A stretch of 64,000 bases of DNA from Aquirhabdus parva (GTDB taxonomy: Bacteria; Pseudomonadota; Gammaproteobacteria; Pseudomonadales; Moraxellaceae): positions 310,001-374,000 of the forward strand of contig NZ_CP031222.1 in NCBI RefSeq assembly GCF_003351745.1, read 5' to 3'. Made by a program: the position numbers and the translations under genes. The notes beneath the pieces were generated by a model. The model worked only from the letters and a program-made list of their open reading frames with translations, did no database searches and was not told where the DNA came from. Positions 35,851-45,368 of this stretch are shown here, piece by piece; position 1 is the stretch's first letter, and every line of letters begins with the position of its first letter.

Positions 35851-36960
35851 TCATTTTTTTTCTTCATGATCTATAGTCAGCGGACGTACATATTGCAAAA
35901 GACTGACTAATGTCTTACCCGGTTCTTCCCATGGAATCATATGGGCCGAATGTTCAAACCAAACCCCTTGTTTATAGGGTGCTTTGACCTTGTCTAACCA
36001 TTCAGCAGTCGGTATGGATGGGGTTGTGTAGTCATGGCGTCCCATAAACATGATAACGGGGATTGGGAATGACTGAATGGATTTAAAGTCGACGTTAAGG
36101 AATTCCGGCAAAATTCGGCCCAATGTAAACAAGTTGCCTTGGTCTATGGCACAGATGTCGCGATCGGTATATTCCGGCGAGAGTAGTGGGGCGTTGAAAT
36201 AATAGTTTGAGCTGTCTCGATAGGCACTCATGCCACCATAAAATTGTGCCCACTTTCTTGCAATGATGATTCGCTCACGGGTAATGGGCTGATCACCGGG
36301 GTAGGGCATGATGGTTTCAAGCTCTTTCACTGCAGCACTATTGCCATGCGCTTTGGCCTGCTTGAGTCCATAGTCAAAGCTAATGCGTTCATTGTTTCGG
36401 GTATTAATCACCTGCCCAATACCGACATAGGCATAGAACAAATCTGGTCGTTTTATTGCAGCGCTTAAACCAATGACAGTGCCCCAGCTATGAGCCATCA
36501 GAATAATTTTTTTCTTGTGGTAGCGTTGCTTTATATATTCAGCCACTTCAATAGCATCATCGACATAACGCGGGATATGGATACTATCGCTGATTGAATC
36601 CAGATCGGCTTCATTGTAAGTTTTTCCTGCGCCCCTTTGGTCCCAATTGACGACTGTGAAGTATTCTTCGATTGGGCGCTGAAATTGCCAAATGGTGGGC
36701 GTCAGTGGAGATGCGGGCCCGCCATGAATAAATAAAATGATCGGGGCATCTTTATCTTGTCCCCGTACATTCAACCATTGATCAATTCCTCCAATTTTTG
36801 TCTTATAGGATTCTTGTATACCACTAGGTGCGACTATGTGTTCTAGATCTTGTACCACCGCCTTAGTTTTGTTGTAGGCGGAAGTGTCGGGGCAATCTGC
36901 TGCATTGGCGCGGACAGAGCATACTGCAAAGAAGATCAAGAAAATAAACATCGACTTCAT
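35851..36960 (-). CDS. Secreted alpha/beta hydrolase, proline-iminopeptidase-like
   Basis: A 369-residue protein with a signal peptide (ending RANA), so it is likely periplasmic. The alpha/beta hydrolase fold is shown by FIHGGPASP (oxyanion HGGP), the WDQRGAGKT block typical of the S33 proline iminopeptidase group, the nucleophile elbow AHSWGT, and the late aspartate and histidine in MGRHDYT and HSAHMIPWEEP. The substrate is unknown. AGGA lies upstream of the ATG. It is the last of three minus-strand genes placed between frmA and fghA. Confidence 0.83.
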   Translation of the reverse strand: MKSMFIFLIFFAVCSVRANAADCPDTSAYNKTKAVVQDLEHIVAPSGIQESYKTKIGGIDQWLNVRGQDKDAPIILFIHGGPASPLTPTIWQFQRPIEEYFTVVNWDQRGAGKTYNEADLDSISDSIHIPRYVDDAIEVAEYIKQRYHKKKIILMAHSWGTVIGLSAAIKRPDLFYAYVGIGQVINTRNNERISFDYGLKQAKAHGNSAAVKELETIMPYPGDQPITRERIIIARKWAQFYGGMSAYRDSSNYYFNAPLLSPEYTDRDICAIDQGNLFTLGRILPEFLNVDFKSIQSFPIPVIMFMGRHDYTTPSIPTAEWLDKVKAPYKQGVWFEHSAHMIPWEEPGKTLVSLLQYVRPLTIDHEEKK

Positions 36961-37153
36961 GGATGCTTGTCCTAAAAGATGAGGTATTTTATGGGGAGTG
37001 GGATTCTAAAAATTCCGTTTTGGTCCAGATGGTCTATGCATGCGGTGCGTAGAATTCAATAATTTTAATATTGCCCAAAGCTATCACTGCAATGATGATG
37101 CGTCAAGGTACGTAAAATTGGGCTGATTTATAAGCGTTTATAAGAGAAAGTTT

Positions 37154-37981
37154 ATGCAATTATTAAGTAACACCCACTGTTTTAGCGGTGAACAACGTTT
37201 CTATCAGCATGATTCAAAAGTGATCGGCTTGCCGATGAAATTTGGTATCTATTTACCGCCCAAGGCTTTGGCAGGTGAGCGGTGTTTGGTATTGATCTAT
37301 CTTGCAGGACTGACCTGTAATGAGGAGACCTTCCCGATAAAAGCCCATGCGCAGCAAATAGCCTCAGATTTGGGGGTGATTTTGATCTCTCCTGATACCA
37401 GTCCACGCGGGGAAAGTGTTGCAGTTGGAGATTATTGGGATATTGGGCAAGGGGCAGGCTTTTACTTAGATGCAACAGAGCAGCCTTGGGCGCCGCATTA
37501 TCGAATGGAGTCTTACATCACCAGTGAATTGTATTCGCTGATTCAGAATAGTTTCGCCGTACAACGCATTGGGCTGATGGGGCATTCAATGGGCGGCCAT
37601 GGCGCGTTGACACTGGCACTCCGCCACCCAGACTTATTCCGCTCGGTCTCCGCCATTGCACCGATAGCTGCCCCGATCGATTGTCCATGGGGGATTAAAG
37701 CATTTTCAACCTATCTGGGCGCAGATCAATCGACTTGGATTGAACACGATGCAACGCGTTTGGTGCAGGCTAAAGGCAAGCTGTTTAATAACATCCTGAT
37801 TGATCAAGGCTTGGAGGATAAATTCCTAAATCAACTTAATCCTGATCTCTTTGAGGCGGCCTGTACTCATGTTGGACAGCCGCTGCAATTACGCCGTCAT
37901 GCGCACTATGATCATGGCTATTATTTTATTCAAAGTGTGATGACTGATCATGTCATTTTCCATGTCGAAGCCTTTGTCTAA
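37154..37981 (+). CDS. fghA: S-formylglutathione hydrolase
   Basis: The enzyme hydrolyses S-formylglutathione to formate and glutathione, the second step of formaldehyde removal after FrmA. The 275-residue esterase-D-type protein starts with the usual region (FSGEQRFYQHDS..., VLIYLAGLTCNEETF), has the nucleophile motif GHSMGGHGA near residue 145, and ends with DHGYYFI containing the catalytic histidine. Also called frmB. It is on the same strand as frmA but 2.6 kb away. Confidence 0.94.
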   Translation: MQLLSNTHCFSGEQRFYQHDSKVIGLPMKFGIYLPPKALAGERCLVLIYLAGLTCNEETFPIKAHAQQIASDLGVILISPDTSPRGESVAVGDYWDIGQGAGFYLDATEQPWAPHYRMESYITSELYSLIQNSFAVQRIGLMGHSMGGHGALTLALRHPDLFRSVSAIAPIAAPIDCPWGIKAFSTYLGADQSTWIEHDATRLVQAKGKLFNNILIDQGLEDKFLNQLNPDLFEAACTHVGQPLQLRRHAHYDHGYYFIQSVMTDHVIFHVEAFV

Positions 37982-38101
37982 TTGGTCAGTTTCGGGGCTC
38001 TAAGTTTATTTACAATTATTATTTAGAAATCATCTTGTATTGTGCTAAGTGCTCATAATATTGAGGTATTATCGAGCGAACAATCTCTTTGATGATCCCT
38101 T

Positions 38102-39232
38102 ATGACGACTTCTCCATTTGAGTTAGAGCCGCAACCAGAACAAGAAACTGAACCACAAGATCAAAATCCAATTGTTTCTACGCCACCTGCATTGCCATTT
38201 ATGGCGGGACAAGTCAGTCGCTTCCGCTTCTTCGGAACCGCAAGCGAGTATTTTGGTATTTGGTTCGTCAATTTATTACTGACAATCGTGACGTTGACCT
38301 TATATTCGCCATGGGCGAAGGTTAGACGCCTGCGTTATTTCTATTCGCACACGGAAGTTGCAGATGCACGTTTTGACTTTACGGGAGAGGCTCGAGCAAT
38401 TTTCTTTGGTCGTCTGATTGCCCTGGTACTTTATTTCGCAATGCAGTCTGGGAGGCTGTTTGAGGGGGCGCATTTACAGTGGTTGAGTGGGCTCGCTGTT
38501 ATTGTGCTCTATCTAGCTATTCCTTATTTATTGCGCGCCACATACCGTTTTATGTCGCGCAATAGTATTTATCGAAATTCGCGTTTTTACTTTACTGGAT
38601 CGTTGGGACAAGCCTTTTTGGTCTATTTAGGGATTGGTTTTCTGACAGTATTCACTTTTGGTTTACTGATTCCTTATTATATCTACCGTCATAAACGTTA
38701 TCAGTTTAACAACCTACAAATCGGCCAAGTTAAATTTCAGTACGATGCCAAAGCGGGTGATTTTTATAAAGCGCTATGGCCGATTATTCTGCTAATTATC
38801 GCATTTTTTGTTTTTTTGGGTATTTTCGCTGCGATGTTATTTTTAAAGAGTAAAGATCCTTCGCAAGGGATGACTGCATTTGTCGTGGCATACTTTTCGA
38901 TGTTCTTTCTGTTTGGGGTGGTCGCTTGGTATACCTCTGCTCGTATCTACCAGTTGACATGGTCTAAGCTTCGTCTAGGGAATAGCGTATTTACAACGGA
39001 TTTACGCGTTGGGCGCTATATATGGATCGCATTTACCAACTTCTTGGCAAAGGTCTTTAGTTTCGGTTTGCTCACGCCTTGGGCTGTAATTCGCATGTAT
39101 CAATATAAAATTGAGTCACTGAGTATTACTTGGCATGACGATCCCAATGAGTTGCTGACTTCTGCTCAGGCTGATTTCAGTGCCTTTGGTGAAGAGCTCT
39201 CAGATATCATCGGTATAGACCTCTCTTTATAA
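38102..39232 (+). CDS. DUF898 (YjgN-like) membrane protein, module copy 1
   Basis: A 376-residue protein with a short acidic N-terminus and about seven or eight membrane helices in two similar halves. Each half carries a WAKVRRLRYFYSHT- or RHKRYQFNNLQIG-like basic loop and FRFFGTASEYFGIW-like entry, the pattern of DUF898/YjgN proteins. Function is unknown. It is followed 78 bases later by an M48 peptidase with a single membrane anchor, and the same pair recurs immediately downstream, so the two proteins probably work together in the inner membrane. Confidence 0.82.
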   Translation: MTTSPFELEPQPEQETEPQDQNPIVSTPPALPFMAGQVSRFRFFGTASEYFGIWFVNLLLTIVTLTLYSPWAKVRRLRYFYSHTEVADARFDFTGEARAIFFGRLIALVLYFAMQSGRLFEGAHLQWLSGLAVIVLYLAIPYLLRATYRFMSRNSIYRNSRFYFTGSLGQAFLVYLGIGFLTVFTFGLLIPYYIYRHKRYQFNNLQIGQVKFQYDAKAGDFYKALWPIILLIIAFFVFLGIFAAMLFLKSKDPSQGMTAFVVAYFSMFFLFGVVAWYTSARIYQLTWSKLRLGNSVFTTDLRVGRYIWIAFTNFLAKVFSFGLLTPWAVIRMYQYKIESLSITWHDDPNELLTSAQADFSAFGEELSDIIGIDLSL

Positions 39233-39310
39233 TTGAATCTTGTGCTCAGCATCCCCTGATTACATTGATCATGAGTCAGGGGATATGGCACAGCGATCTT
39301 TGAGCCTGTT

Positions 39311-40378
39311 ATGAATGAACCTACGCAATCAAATGCCGTGATGACAACCCCCGTACGTTTCTACGATGGGCGAACTTCGCGTCCCTATGATGCATTGATG
39401 AGTCATGTACAGGGTACAGATGTGCTAACGATTCAAACGGATGCAGCAATACATCAATTTGCACTTCAAGATGGCCGCTTACGCGGTGCGATAGGTCAAA
39501 CACCCCCTGCCATAGAGTTTCCAAACGAAGTTCGTATTGAACTCTTAAATATGAATTTGCCGAGTTGGCTTAATGATGTTGGTCAGCGTGATAGTAAGCT
39601 CAATTGGATTAAACAGCTCTGGCTACATAAGGTCTGGCAGTGGGAACGGAGTCCGACATGGATAGTGGCTAGTATTATTTTCACCGTTCTGTTTGGTTTT
39701 GTCGTTGTACGTTATGGTATTCCTGCCTTCGCGACTCAAACCGCTTATGCCTTGCCAGAACATACCCTAGATAATTTAGGCAAACAGGCATTGGCGCAGT
39801 TTGATGAAAGCTTTTTGAAGCCGAGTCATTTGTCGGTTCAGCGCCAAAATCAATTGCGTCAGGATTATGATCATTGGATTAAAGGGACGCCGAGTCAAAA
39901 CATCATCTTTCGTGAAGGGGGATTGCTCGGAGCCAATGCGTTTGCATTACCAGATGGCACCATTGTTGTGACCGATGAGTTGGTGGGTTTATCCAAGCAA
40001 GACTTTGAGATTCTTGCAGTACTTGCGCATGAAACTGGACACTTGGCCCGTAGGCATGCACTCAGACAGGCCATCACGGGCGCATCTCTTGGTGTATTGA
40101 TGATCGCAATAACGGGGGATTCATCAGACTTGATGAGTAGTATTCCTACCGCACTGATTGGAATGACCTATTCAAGAGGGTTTGAGCGTGAAGCGGATGA
40201 TTATGCTTATCAGTTAATGACTGCACGGGGTATTCCTTTGCATTATTTTTCGGATATTTTGGTTCGATTAGAACAACAACATGAAGCAAAGAAAGGGGAT
40301 CTGGCCAAAAGTGGTTTCAAAGACTACCTATCCACCCATCCCCCAACAGCGGAACGAATTTTGCGTTTCAAAAAATAG
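39311..40378 (+). CDS. M48-family zinc metallopeptidase, module copy 1
   Basis: 355 residues. An N-terminal beta-rich domain (about 14-80, starting VRFYDGRTSRPYDA) precedes one membrane helix (about 117-138). The M48 peptidase domain follows, with zinc ligands in HETGH at 240-244 and a glutamate of FEREADDYA near 292-294. Upstream of the active site is NAFALPDGTIVVTDEL, typical of BepA/LoiP-like M48 proteases. The protease domain would face the periplasm if the N-terminal domain is cytoplasmic. It pairs with the preceding DUF898 gene. The substrate is unknown. Confidence 0.85.
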   Translation: MNEPTQSNAVMTTPVRFYDGRTSRPYDALMSHVQGTDVLTIQTDAAIHQFALQDGRLRGAIGQTPPAIEFPNEVRIELLNMNLPSWLNDVGQRDSKLNWIKQLWLHKVWQWERSPTWIVASIIFTVLFGFVVVRYGIPAFATQTAYALPEHTLDNLGKQALAQFDESFLKPSHLSVQRQNQLRQDYDHWIKGTPSQNIIFREGGLLGANAFALPDGTIVVTDELVGLSKQDFEILAVLAHETGHLARRHALRQAITGASLGVLMIAITGDSSDLMSSIPTALIGMTYSRGFEREADDYAYQLMTARGIPLHYFSDILVRLEQQHEAKKGDLAKSGFKDYLSTHPPTAERILRFKK

Positions 40379-40453
40379 GATTTTGAAAAGTAACCCTATA
40401 AAGAAGGAAAAAATGAAAACTCTCCTTTCAAATGATTTATCGATGATGCAGCC

Positions 40454-41587
40454 ATGACGACTTTGCCATTTCAGTCGAACGACCCAACTCTGCCTATGGT
40501 TTCAAGCGAGCCTAAATCTGAAATTGCATTACCGGAGTTGTTTGGGCAAAAGAGCCGTTTTCGTTTTTATGGCAAAGCCAGTGAGTATTTCGGCATTTGG
40601 TTGGTTAATTGGCTGCTGACAATTATGACCTTAAGCTTGTATTCCCCTTGGGCGAAGGTTAGGCGCCTACGTTATTTCTATACGCATACCGAACTTGAAG
40701 GGGCTCGTTTTGACTTCACGGGTCAAGCGCGTGCCATCTTTATTGGGCGGATTGCGGCTTTAGCTGTGTATTTCGGGGCGCATTCAGAAGGCGCATTAAA
40801 GGGCTCGTGGTTACAGTGGGTTGCCGGTGTGCTGCTCTTTGCCATCTATGCCATCATTCCTTATTTGTTTCGGGCAACCTACCGTTTTAAGGCCAGAAAT
40901 ACGGTCTATCGTCATGTGCGATTTAAGTTTACCGGAACATGGCGACAGGCGTTTATGACCTATTGGGGCTTTGGGCTGCTCGTTATTATCAGTTTAGGTT
41001 TGCTATTGCCGTATTATATTTATCGACACAAGCGATATCAGTTCAGTAACTTACAGCTTGGTCGGTTAAAGTTTCAATTTCACGCGAAGGTGCGACACTT
41101 TTATGTCGCCATGTGGTTTCCGATGCTGTTATTGGTCGGCCTGTATGTTGGCTTGACTGCGCTGGCGATCTATCTATCCAACATGGATATCCATATTGAA
41201 GATTGGAAGGATGCTAAGAATATTTTATGGCGCTTAAGCCCGCTGATTTTTGTATTTTTGATGGTACTTGCATCGATGTATTGGATCACCTCTGCACTGG
41301 TTTTTCGGTTGTGTTGGTCGCGGGTGTCACTGGGGCGGAGTGATTTTACCAGTGATCTTAGCGTCTTTAAGTATTTATGGATTGCCTATAGTAATTTTTG
41401 GATCTGTGTCATGACTCTCGGTATGATGATCCCTTGGGCCATTATTCGAGTTCAGCGTTATCGGATTAATTCAGTCAGTATTGAGTGGCAGGATGATCCA
41501 CAAGAGATTCTTGCCGTGATGCAAGCCGACCTAAAAGCGTTTGGTGAGGAGCTTAATGATCTGATCGGAATCGATCTCTCCTTATAA
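40454..41587 (+). CDS. DUF898 (YjgN-like) membrane protein, module copy 2
   Basis: A 377-residue paralog of the gene at 38102. More than half of the residues are the same by eye, including YSPWAKVRRLRYFY, ARFDFTGQARAIF, IPYYIYRHKRYQF-type blocks and the identical C-terminal end IGIDLSL. The N-terminal 25 residues differ. Membrane layout is as in copy 1. It is followed 42 bases later by the second M48 peptidase. The divergence shows the duplication is not recent. Confidence 0.82.
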   Translation: MTTLPFQSNDPTLPMVSSEPKSEIALPELFGQKSRFRFYGKASEYFGIWLVNWLLTIMTLSLYSPWAKVRRLRYFYTHTELEGARFDFTGQARAIFIGRIAALAVYFGAHSEGALKGSWLQWVAGVLLFAIYAIIPYLFRATYRFKARNTVYRHVRFKFTGTWRQAFMTYWGFGLLVIISLGLLLPYYIYRHKRYQFSNLQLGRLKFQFHAKVRHFYVAMWFPMLLLVGLYVGLTALAIYLSNMDIHIEDWKDAKNILWRLSPLIFVFLMVLASMYWITSALVFRLCWSRVSLGRSDFTSDLSVFKYLWIAYSNFWICVMTLGMMIPWAIIRVQRYRINSVSIEWQDDPQEILAVMQADLKAFGEELNDLIGIDLSL

Positions 41588-41629
41588 GCTTGAAGTCAGA
41601 CTTTTATCAATCTCAAGGTATTCCCATCT

Positions 41630-42715
41630 ATGGATTCAAAGCAACATCGTCATCTGAAGCAAGCTATTGCGATCCGTTTCTTTGATGGGCAGACTTCGCG
41701 TGAGCGTCAGGGGCGCATGTATCCCAGTGATGATAGTGGGATGGTTTGGGTCGATTTAGAGGGGGATAGTGATGCGCTGTCGTTTCGATTAAAAGATGGT
41801 TTGATACGCGCTGCCATTGGTCAGACCCCGCCGATGATTGAGTTCGCGCATGATGTATGTATAGAGCTACTGCAAATGGATTTGCCGGATTGGTTGACGC
41901 CAACGGACTGGACGGAGTCGCGTCTTGCGTGGTTGAAGCGGATGTGGCTGGGCCGGATTTGGCGCTGGGAGAGTAGTCCGCGCTGGATATTAGTCAGTGT
42001 TGTCGTCACCATTATTTTTGCAGTTCTGGTCTTACAGTATGGGATACCGCTGATTGCTAAGCAGACGGCTTATGCACTGCCTGAGCATACTTTAGATGAT
42101 CTTGGCGTCAGTACACTGGCAACACTTGATCATGACACGCTTAAGCACAGTGAACTGCCGATCGCGCGGCGGATCGAGATTCGTGAGGAGTATAAGCATT
42201 GGATTTCTGCAAATCCCGAGCGGGAAATTATCTTTCGCCAAGGGGGGGAGTTGGGTCCTAATGCATTTGCACTGCCTGATGGTCGTATTGTGGTGACGGA
42301 TGAATTGGTCAATCTGGTGGCCAATGATTATGAGTTGCTGGCGGTGCTTGCTCATGAGACGGGACATATCGAGCGGCGTCATGCACTGCGGCAATCCATT
42401 ACCAATGATTCTTTAAAAGCCCTGATTATCGCTGTAACGGGCAATACCACGAGTCTGCTGAACGAAACGCCTGCACAGTTGGTTGGGCTGACTTATTCCC
42501 GCGAATTCGAGCGCGAAGCGGATGATTATGCCTATGAGCTGATGGTGCAAAAGGAGCTTCCACTACATTATTTCTCCGATATCTTGCTCCGTCTGGAAAC
42601 GGTGGGCGGTGGTGAAAATGATGGCAATGATTCGCTGAAAAATGGTCTTAAAAACTATATCTCAACACATCCCCCCACATCGGAACGCATCGCACGTTTT
42701 GAAGGTCATTCATAA
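41630..42715 (+). CDS. M48-family zinc metallopeptidase, module copy 2
   Basis: A 361-residue paralog of the gene at 39311. It has the same N-terminal domain (IRFFDGQTSR), the same membrane helix followed by KQTAYALPEHTLDDLG, and an intact HETGH zinc motif at 242-246 with FEREADDYAYEL later. Both copies keep catalytic residues, so both should be active. It ends in a terminator shared with the convergent reductase gene. Confidence 0.85.
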   Translation: MDSKQHRHLKQAIAIRFFDGQTSRERQGRMYPSDDSGMVWVDLEGDSDALSFRLKDGLIRAAIGQTPPMIEFAHDVCIELLQMDLPDWLTPTDWTESRLAWLKRMWLGRIWRWESSPRWILVSVVVTIIFAVLVLQYGIPLIAKQTAYALPEHTLDDLGVSTLATLDHDTLKHSELPIARRIEIREEYKHWISANPEREIIFRQGGELGPNAFALPDGRIVVTDELVNLVANDYELLAVLAHETGHIERRHALRQSITNDSLKALIIAVTGNTTSLLNETPAQLVGLTYSREFEREADDYAYELMVQKELPLHYFSDILLRLETVGGGENDGNDSLKNGLKNYISTHPPTSERIARFEGHS

Positions 42716-42746
42716 AAAAATCCGCGTATCTACGCGGATTTTTTAT
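42714..42746. terminator. Bidirectional terminator
   Basis: AAAAAAATCCGCGTA and TACGCGGATTTTTT form a tight hairpin with A- and T-runs on both sides, between the convergent M48 peptidase and reductase genes. Confidence 0.88.
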
Positions 42747-42761
42747 CTGTAAACGATACGA

Positions 42762-43376
42762 TTAATAACCCACGGTGAAACGCTGACGTGAGTGAGCTGG
42801 TTTTTCTAACTCATCGATATAAGCAATCGCGTAGTCAGCAAAGGTGATCCAGCTTTTGCCTGTGGCATCCACCAGTAAGTCATCTTGTCCAATGCGAAAC
42901 TTACCTGTGCGCTCACCTTCGATGAACAACGCTGAAGGGGAGAGGAACGTCCAGTCGAGTTCACTTTCTGATTGCAGGGTATCCAGATAGACCCCACCTG
43001 CAGTGGCTTCCGCTTTATATTCTTCAGGAAAGTTCGGGGTATCGATGACTCTGACATTCGGCGCGACAAACAAGCTACCTGCACCGCCGACAACCAGTAA
43101 ACGAGGCACGCCTGCTTTTTTGATCGGATCAATGATGGCATGCGCAGGAATTGTGGAGAAATGTGCTGCGCTGAATACGGCATCAGTCCCTTTTACGGCA
43201 TCCGTAAGTGCAGCCGCATCTAGGATATCTACATCTTTGGGGGTGACGCCTTCGCGCCCTGCCAAACTTGATGCTTTGCGAGCAATTGCAGTGACGGTAT
43301 GACCACGACGCAGAGCTTCTTCAAGCAGTTGGCTTCCAGCGCGACCTGTGGCGCCAATGATGGCAATATGGCTCAT
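42762..43376 (-). CDS. NAD(P)-binding Rossmann-fold oxidoreductase (atypical SDR)
   Basis: A 204-residue NAD(P)H-binding protein of the atypical short-chain dehydrogenase type (YwnB-like). It begins HIAIIGATGRAGSQLLEEAL, a GxTGxxG-type nucleotide motif, followed by VTAIARK, DAVFSAAHF and LLVVGGAGSLFV. These proteins act as flavin or quinone reductases or as redox sensors; the substrate here is unknown. AGGAG lies 8 bases upstream of the ATG. It follows the metallo-beta-lactamase-fold gene by 65 bases on the same strand, and both are divergent from a LysR regulator. Confidence 0.85.
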   Translation of the reverse strand: MSHIAIIGATGRAGSQLLEEALRRGHTVTAIARKASSLAGREGVTPKDVDILDAAALTDAVKGTDAVFSAAHFSTIPAHAIIDPIKKAGVPRLLVVGGAGSLFVAPNVRVIDTPNFPEEYKAEATAGGVYLDTLQSESELDWTFLSPSALFIEGERTGKFRIGQDDLLVDATGKSWITFADYAIAYIDELEKPAHSRQRFTVGY

Positions 43377-43441
43377 GAGGTAACTCCTAAAATAAATTTA
43401 ATATTAAATAATCAGATGATTTGGGAAACAGGTGACATCGA

Positions 43442-44323
43442 TCACCATTTCATTTCGCCTTTGGCCACTTTCGCGCTGAGTTCAAGTGATGACACATCGT
43501 CTACTTGTGGATAGCGTTTCTTCATCGCATCAATCAGTGCGGCAGAGTCTTTTGCTTTAGGGGTTTCTTCATCAAAAGCTTTGATGTAGCTGGCGGTGTA
43601 GTCCACGGATTGAAGATTTAGTGGCGCACCGGGTAAGTAGTGTCCAGGGACCACTGTTTTAGGCTTTAGATTTTTGATCGTTTGTAAAGTCGTCAGCCAA
43701 TCTGTATGTGATTTTGGGGTTTGGGTGTCAGCCATCCAGACATGGATATTGGGTCCGTCGACTACCACACCACCGACAATTGCTTTAATTGAAGGGATCC
43801 ACACCACGCTACGTTCTGGTTGGTTGCCTTTGAGATCAATGATGTTGAGCTTCTTACCATCAAGGGTCAGGCTGTCGCCTTGGAGTACATCTGGAATAAT
43901 GGTTTGTTTAGGCGCATCTGCACCCAGTTTAGGCCCCCAGAACGCCAGCTTGCCTGCAACGGTTTCTTTGATATGGGCAACGGTTTGCGGGGTTGCGAAG
44001 ACTTTGGCATCTGGGTAAGCCGCTTTGATGGTATCTAGTCCAAAATAATAGTCAGGATCACCATGACTGATATAGATGGTGGTGAGTTTTTTACCGCTGG
44101 CTTTGATCTTTTCAATCACTTTTTCAGCCTGAGACTTGCCAAACTGGGCATCAACCAGAATTGCATCCGTTTTACCCGTAACGAGTACCGACGAGACGGG
44201 GAAAATTGCGTCTTTGCCCGGATTGTAGATATCCAGTTTGAGTGGTGCTGCTATTGCAGATGAAGTTGCCGCGATGGTGAGTAGTGTGCTTGAGAGGATT
44301 GCGATTGAACGTAATTGAGACAT
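43442..44323 (-). CDS. Periplasmic metallo-beta-lactamase-fold hydrolase with atypical metal motif
   Basis: A 293-residue protein with a signal peptide (ending AIAA). The fold is shown by VTGKTDAILVDAQFG, TTIYISHGDPDYYFG, AIVGGVVVDG and VVPGHYLPG. The usual HxHxDH motif appears as H87-G-D89-P-D91-Y92, so the second histidine is replaced by Asp and the last by Tyr. Metal use and activity may therefore differ from classical members, though this branch may be a normal subfamily. TGGAGT precedes the ATG. Divergent from the LysR gene at 44466, its probable regulator. The substrate is unknown. Confidence 0.8.
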   Translation of the reverse strand: MSQLRSIAILSSTLLTIAATSSAIAAPLKLDIYNPGKDAIFPVSSVLVTGKTDAILVDAQFGKSQAEKVIEKIKASGKKLTTIYISHGDPDYYFGLDTIKAAYPDAKVFATPQTVAHIKETVAGKLAFWGPKLGADAPKQTIIPDVLQGDSLTLDGKKLNIIDLKGNQPERSVVWIPSIKAIVGGVVVDGPNIHVWMADTQTPKSHTDWLTTLQTIKNLKPKTVVPGHYLPGAPLNLQSVDYTASYIKAFDEETPKAKDSAALIDAMKKRYPQVDDVSSLELSAKVAKGEMKW

Positions 44324-44414
44324 GATTTACTCCAAATGATTTATGAGGTGTATCAGGGGTGTCATTTTTTGCTGTATCTGTACGATAGGCGTTTTTATTC
44401 CTGTGAAAAAGCGT

Positions 44415-44429
44415 ACTATTCGATATAGT
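44415..44429. promoter_or_regulatory. Candidate LysR-type operator
   Basis: ACTATTCGATATAGT contains a perfect ACTAT/ATAGT inverted repeat with a 5-base spacer, in the 142-base divergent region 36 bases before the LysR gene. It is close to, but does not exactly fit, the T-N11-A rule. The assignment rests on position. Confidence 0.35.
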
Positions 44430-44465
44430 TTGTTGCGTAAATCGGTCAAATCATGAGGCAAAACG

Positions 44466-45368
44466 ATGGATAAGTTGTCAGCGATGGAGGTCTTTGTGAC
44501 TGTTGTCGAGTCGGGTAGTCAGTCGGCCGCCGCTGAAAAACTCAATTTGTCTCGCCCCGTCGTTTCGCGCTATTTGGCGGAACTTGAGCATTGGTCGGGG
44601 AGTCGTTTACTGCATCGCACCACGCGCAAACTCAGTCTCACTGCGGCGGGGAGCGAAATGCTGACGCGCTGCCGGCAGATATTGGAAATGACGCATGATA
44701 TGCAGGCGGTGCTATCTCCAACAGAAAGTCAGCCACATGGTTTACTACGGATCACAACCAGTTCATCTTTTGCTCAAGTCCAGATCATGCAAGCGATCAC
44801 GGATTATGTGAAGCAATATCCAGAGGTGAGTGTTGAGTTATTGTTATTTGATCATACGGTCGATTTGGTGGATGAGCGGATTGACTTGGCGATTCGTATA
44901 ACGAACCATCTCGACCCGAATCTCATTGCTCGTCAATTATCCGTTTGCAGCTCAGTGGTCTGTGCGTCTCCCGCATATCTTAGTGAATACGGCACGCCTT
45001 TATGTGGGGAAGATTTGGCAGGTCATCATTGTTTAACGCATGCCTATCATGGCAAAAACGAATGGCAATTCGAGCATGAGGGCAAACTGAAGCATTTTCC
45101 CATTCATAGCAGGATCTGCGCGAATGAAGCATCGATTTTGATGCAAGCTGCAATTGCCGGGGCGGGTATCGCGCTACTGCCGACCTCCTTAGTTGCACCG
45201 TTGGTTCGGACCGGTGAGCTTGCGGTGATTTTGCCTGATTATCATGCGCTTGAGCTTGGTATCTATGGTGTTTATACCTCACGTAAGCACATGCCAGCAA
45301 CGCTTCGAACCATGCTTGATTTTCTGGTGGAGTGGTTTGCACAGCAGCCGACTTGGGATGAGTTATAG
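44466..45368 (+). CDS. LysR-family transcriptional regulator
   Basis: 300 residues with an N-terminal winged helix-turn-helix (MDKLSAMEVFVTVVESGSQSAAAEKLNLSRPVVSRYLAELE) and the effector-binding domain (about 90-295) of the AaeR/DmlR-like branch (LLRITTSSSFAQV, DLAIRI, HHCLTH, GAGIALLP). GAGG lies 7 bases before the ATG. It is divergent from the MBL-fold and Rossmann reductase genes and probably activates or represses them. The effector is unknown. Confidence 0.9.
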   Translation: MDKLSAMEVFVTVVESGSQSAAAEKLNLSRPVVSRYLAELEHWSGSRLLHRTTRKLSLTAAGSEMLTRCRQILEMTHDMQAVLSPTESQPHGLLRITTSSSFAQVQIMQAITDYVKQYPEVSVELLLFDHTVDLVDERIDLAIRITNHLDPNLIARQLSVCSSVVCASPAYLSEYGTPLCGEDLAGHHCLTHAYHGKNEWQFEHEGKLKHFPIHSRICANEASILMQAAIAGAGIALLPTSLVAPLVRTGELAVILPDYHALELGIYGVYTSRKHMPATLRTMLDFLVEWFAQQPTWDEL

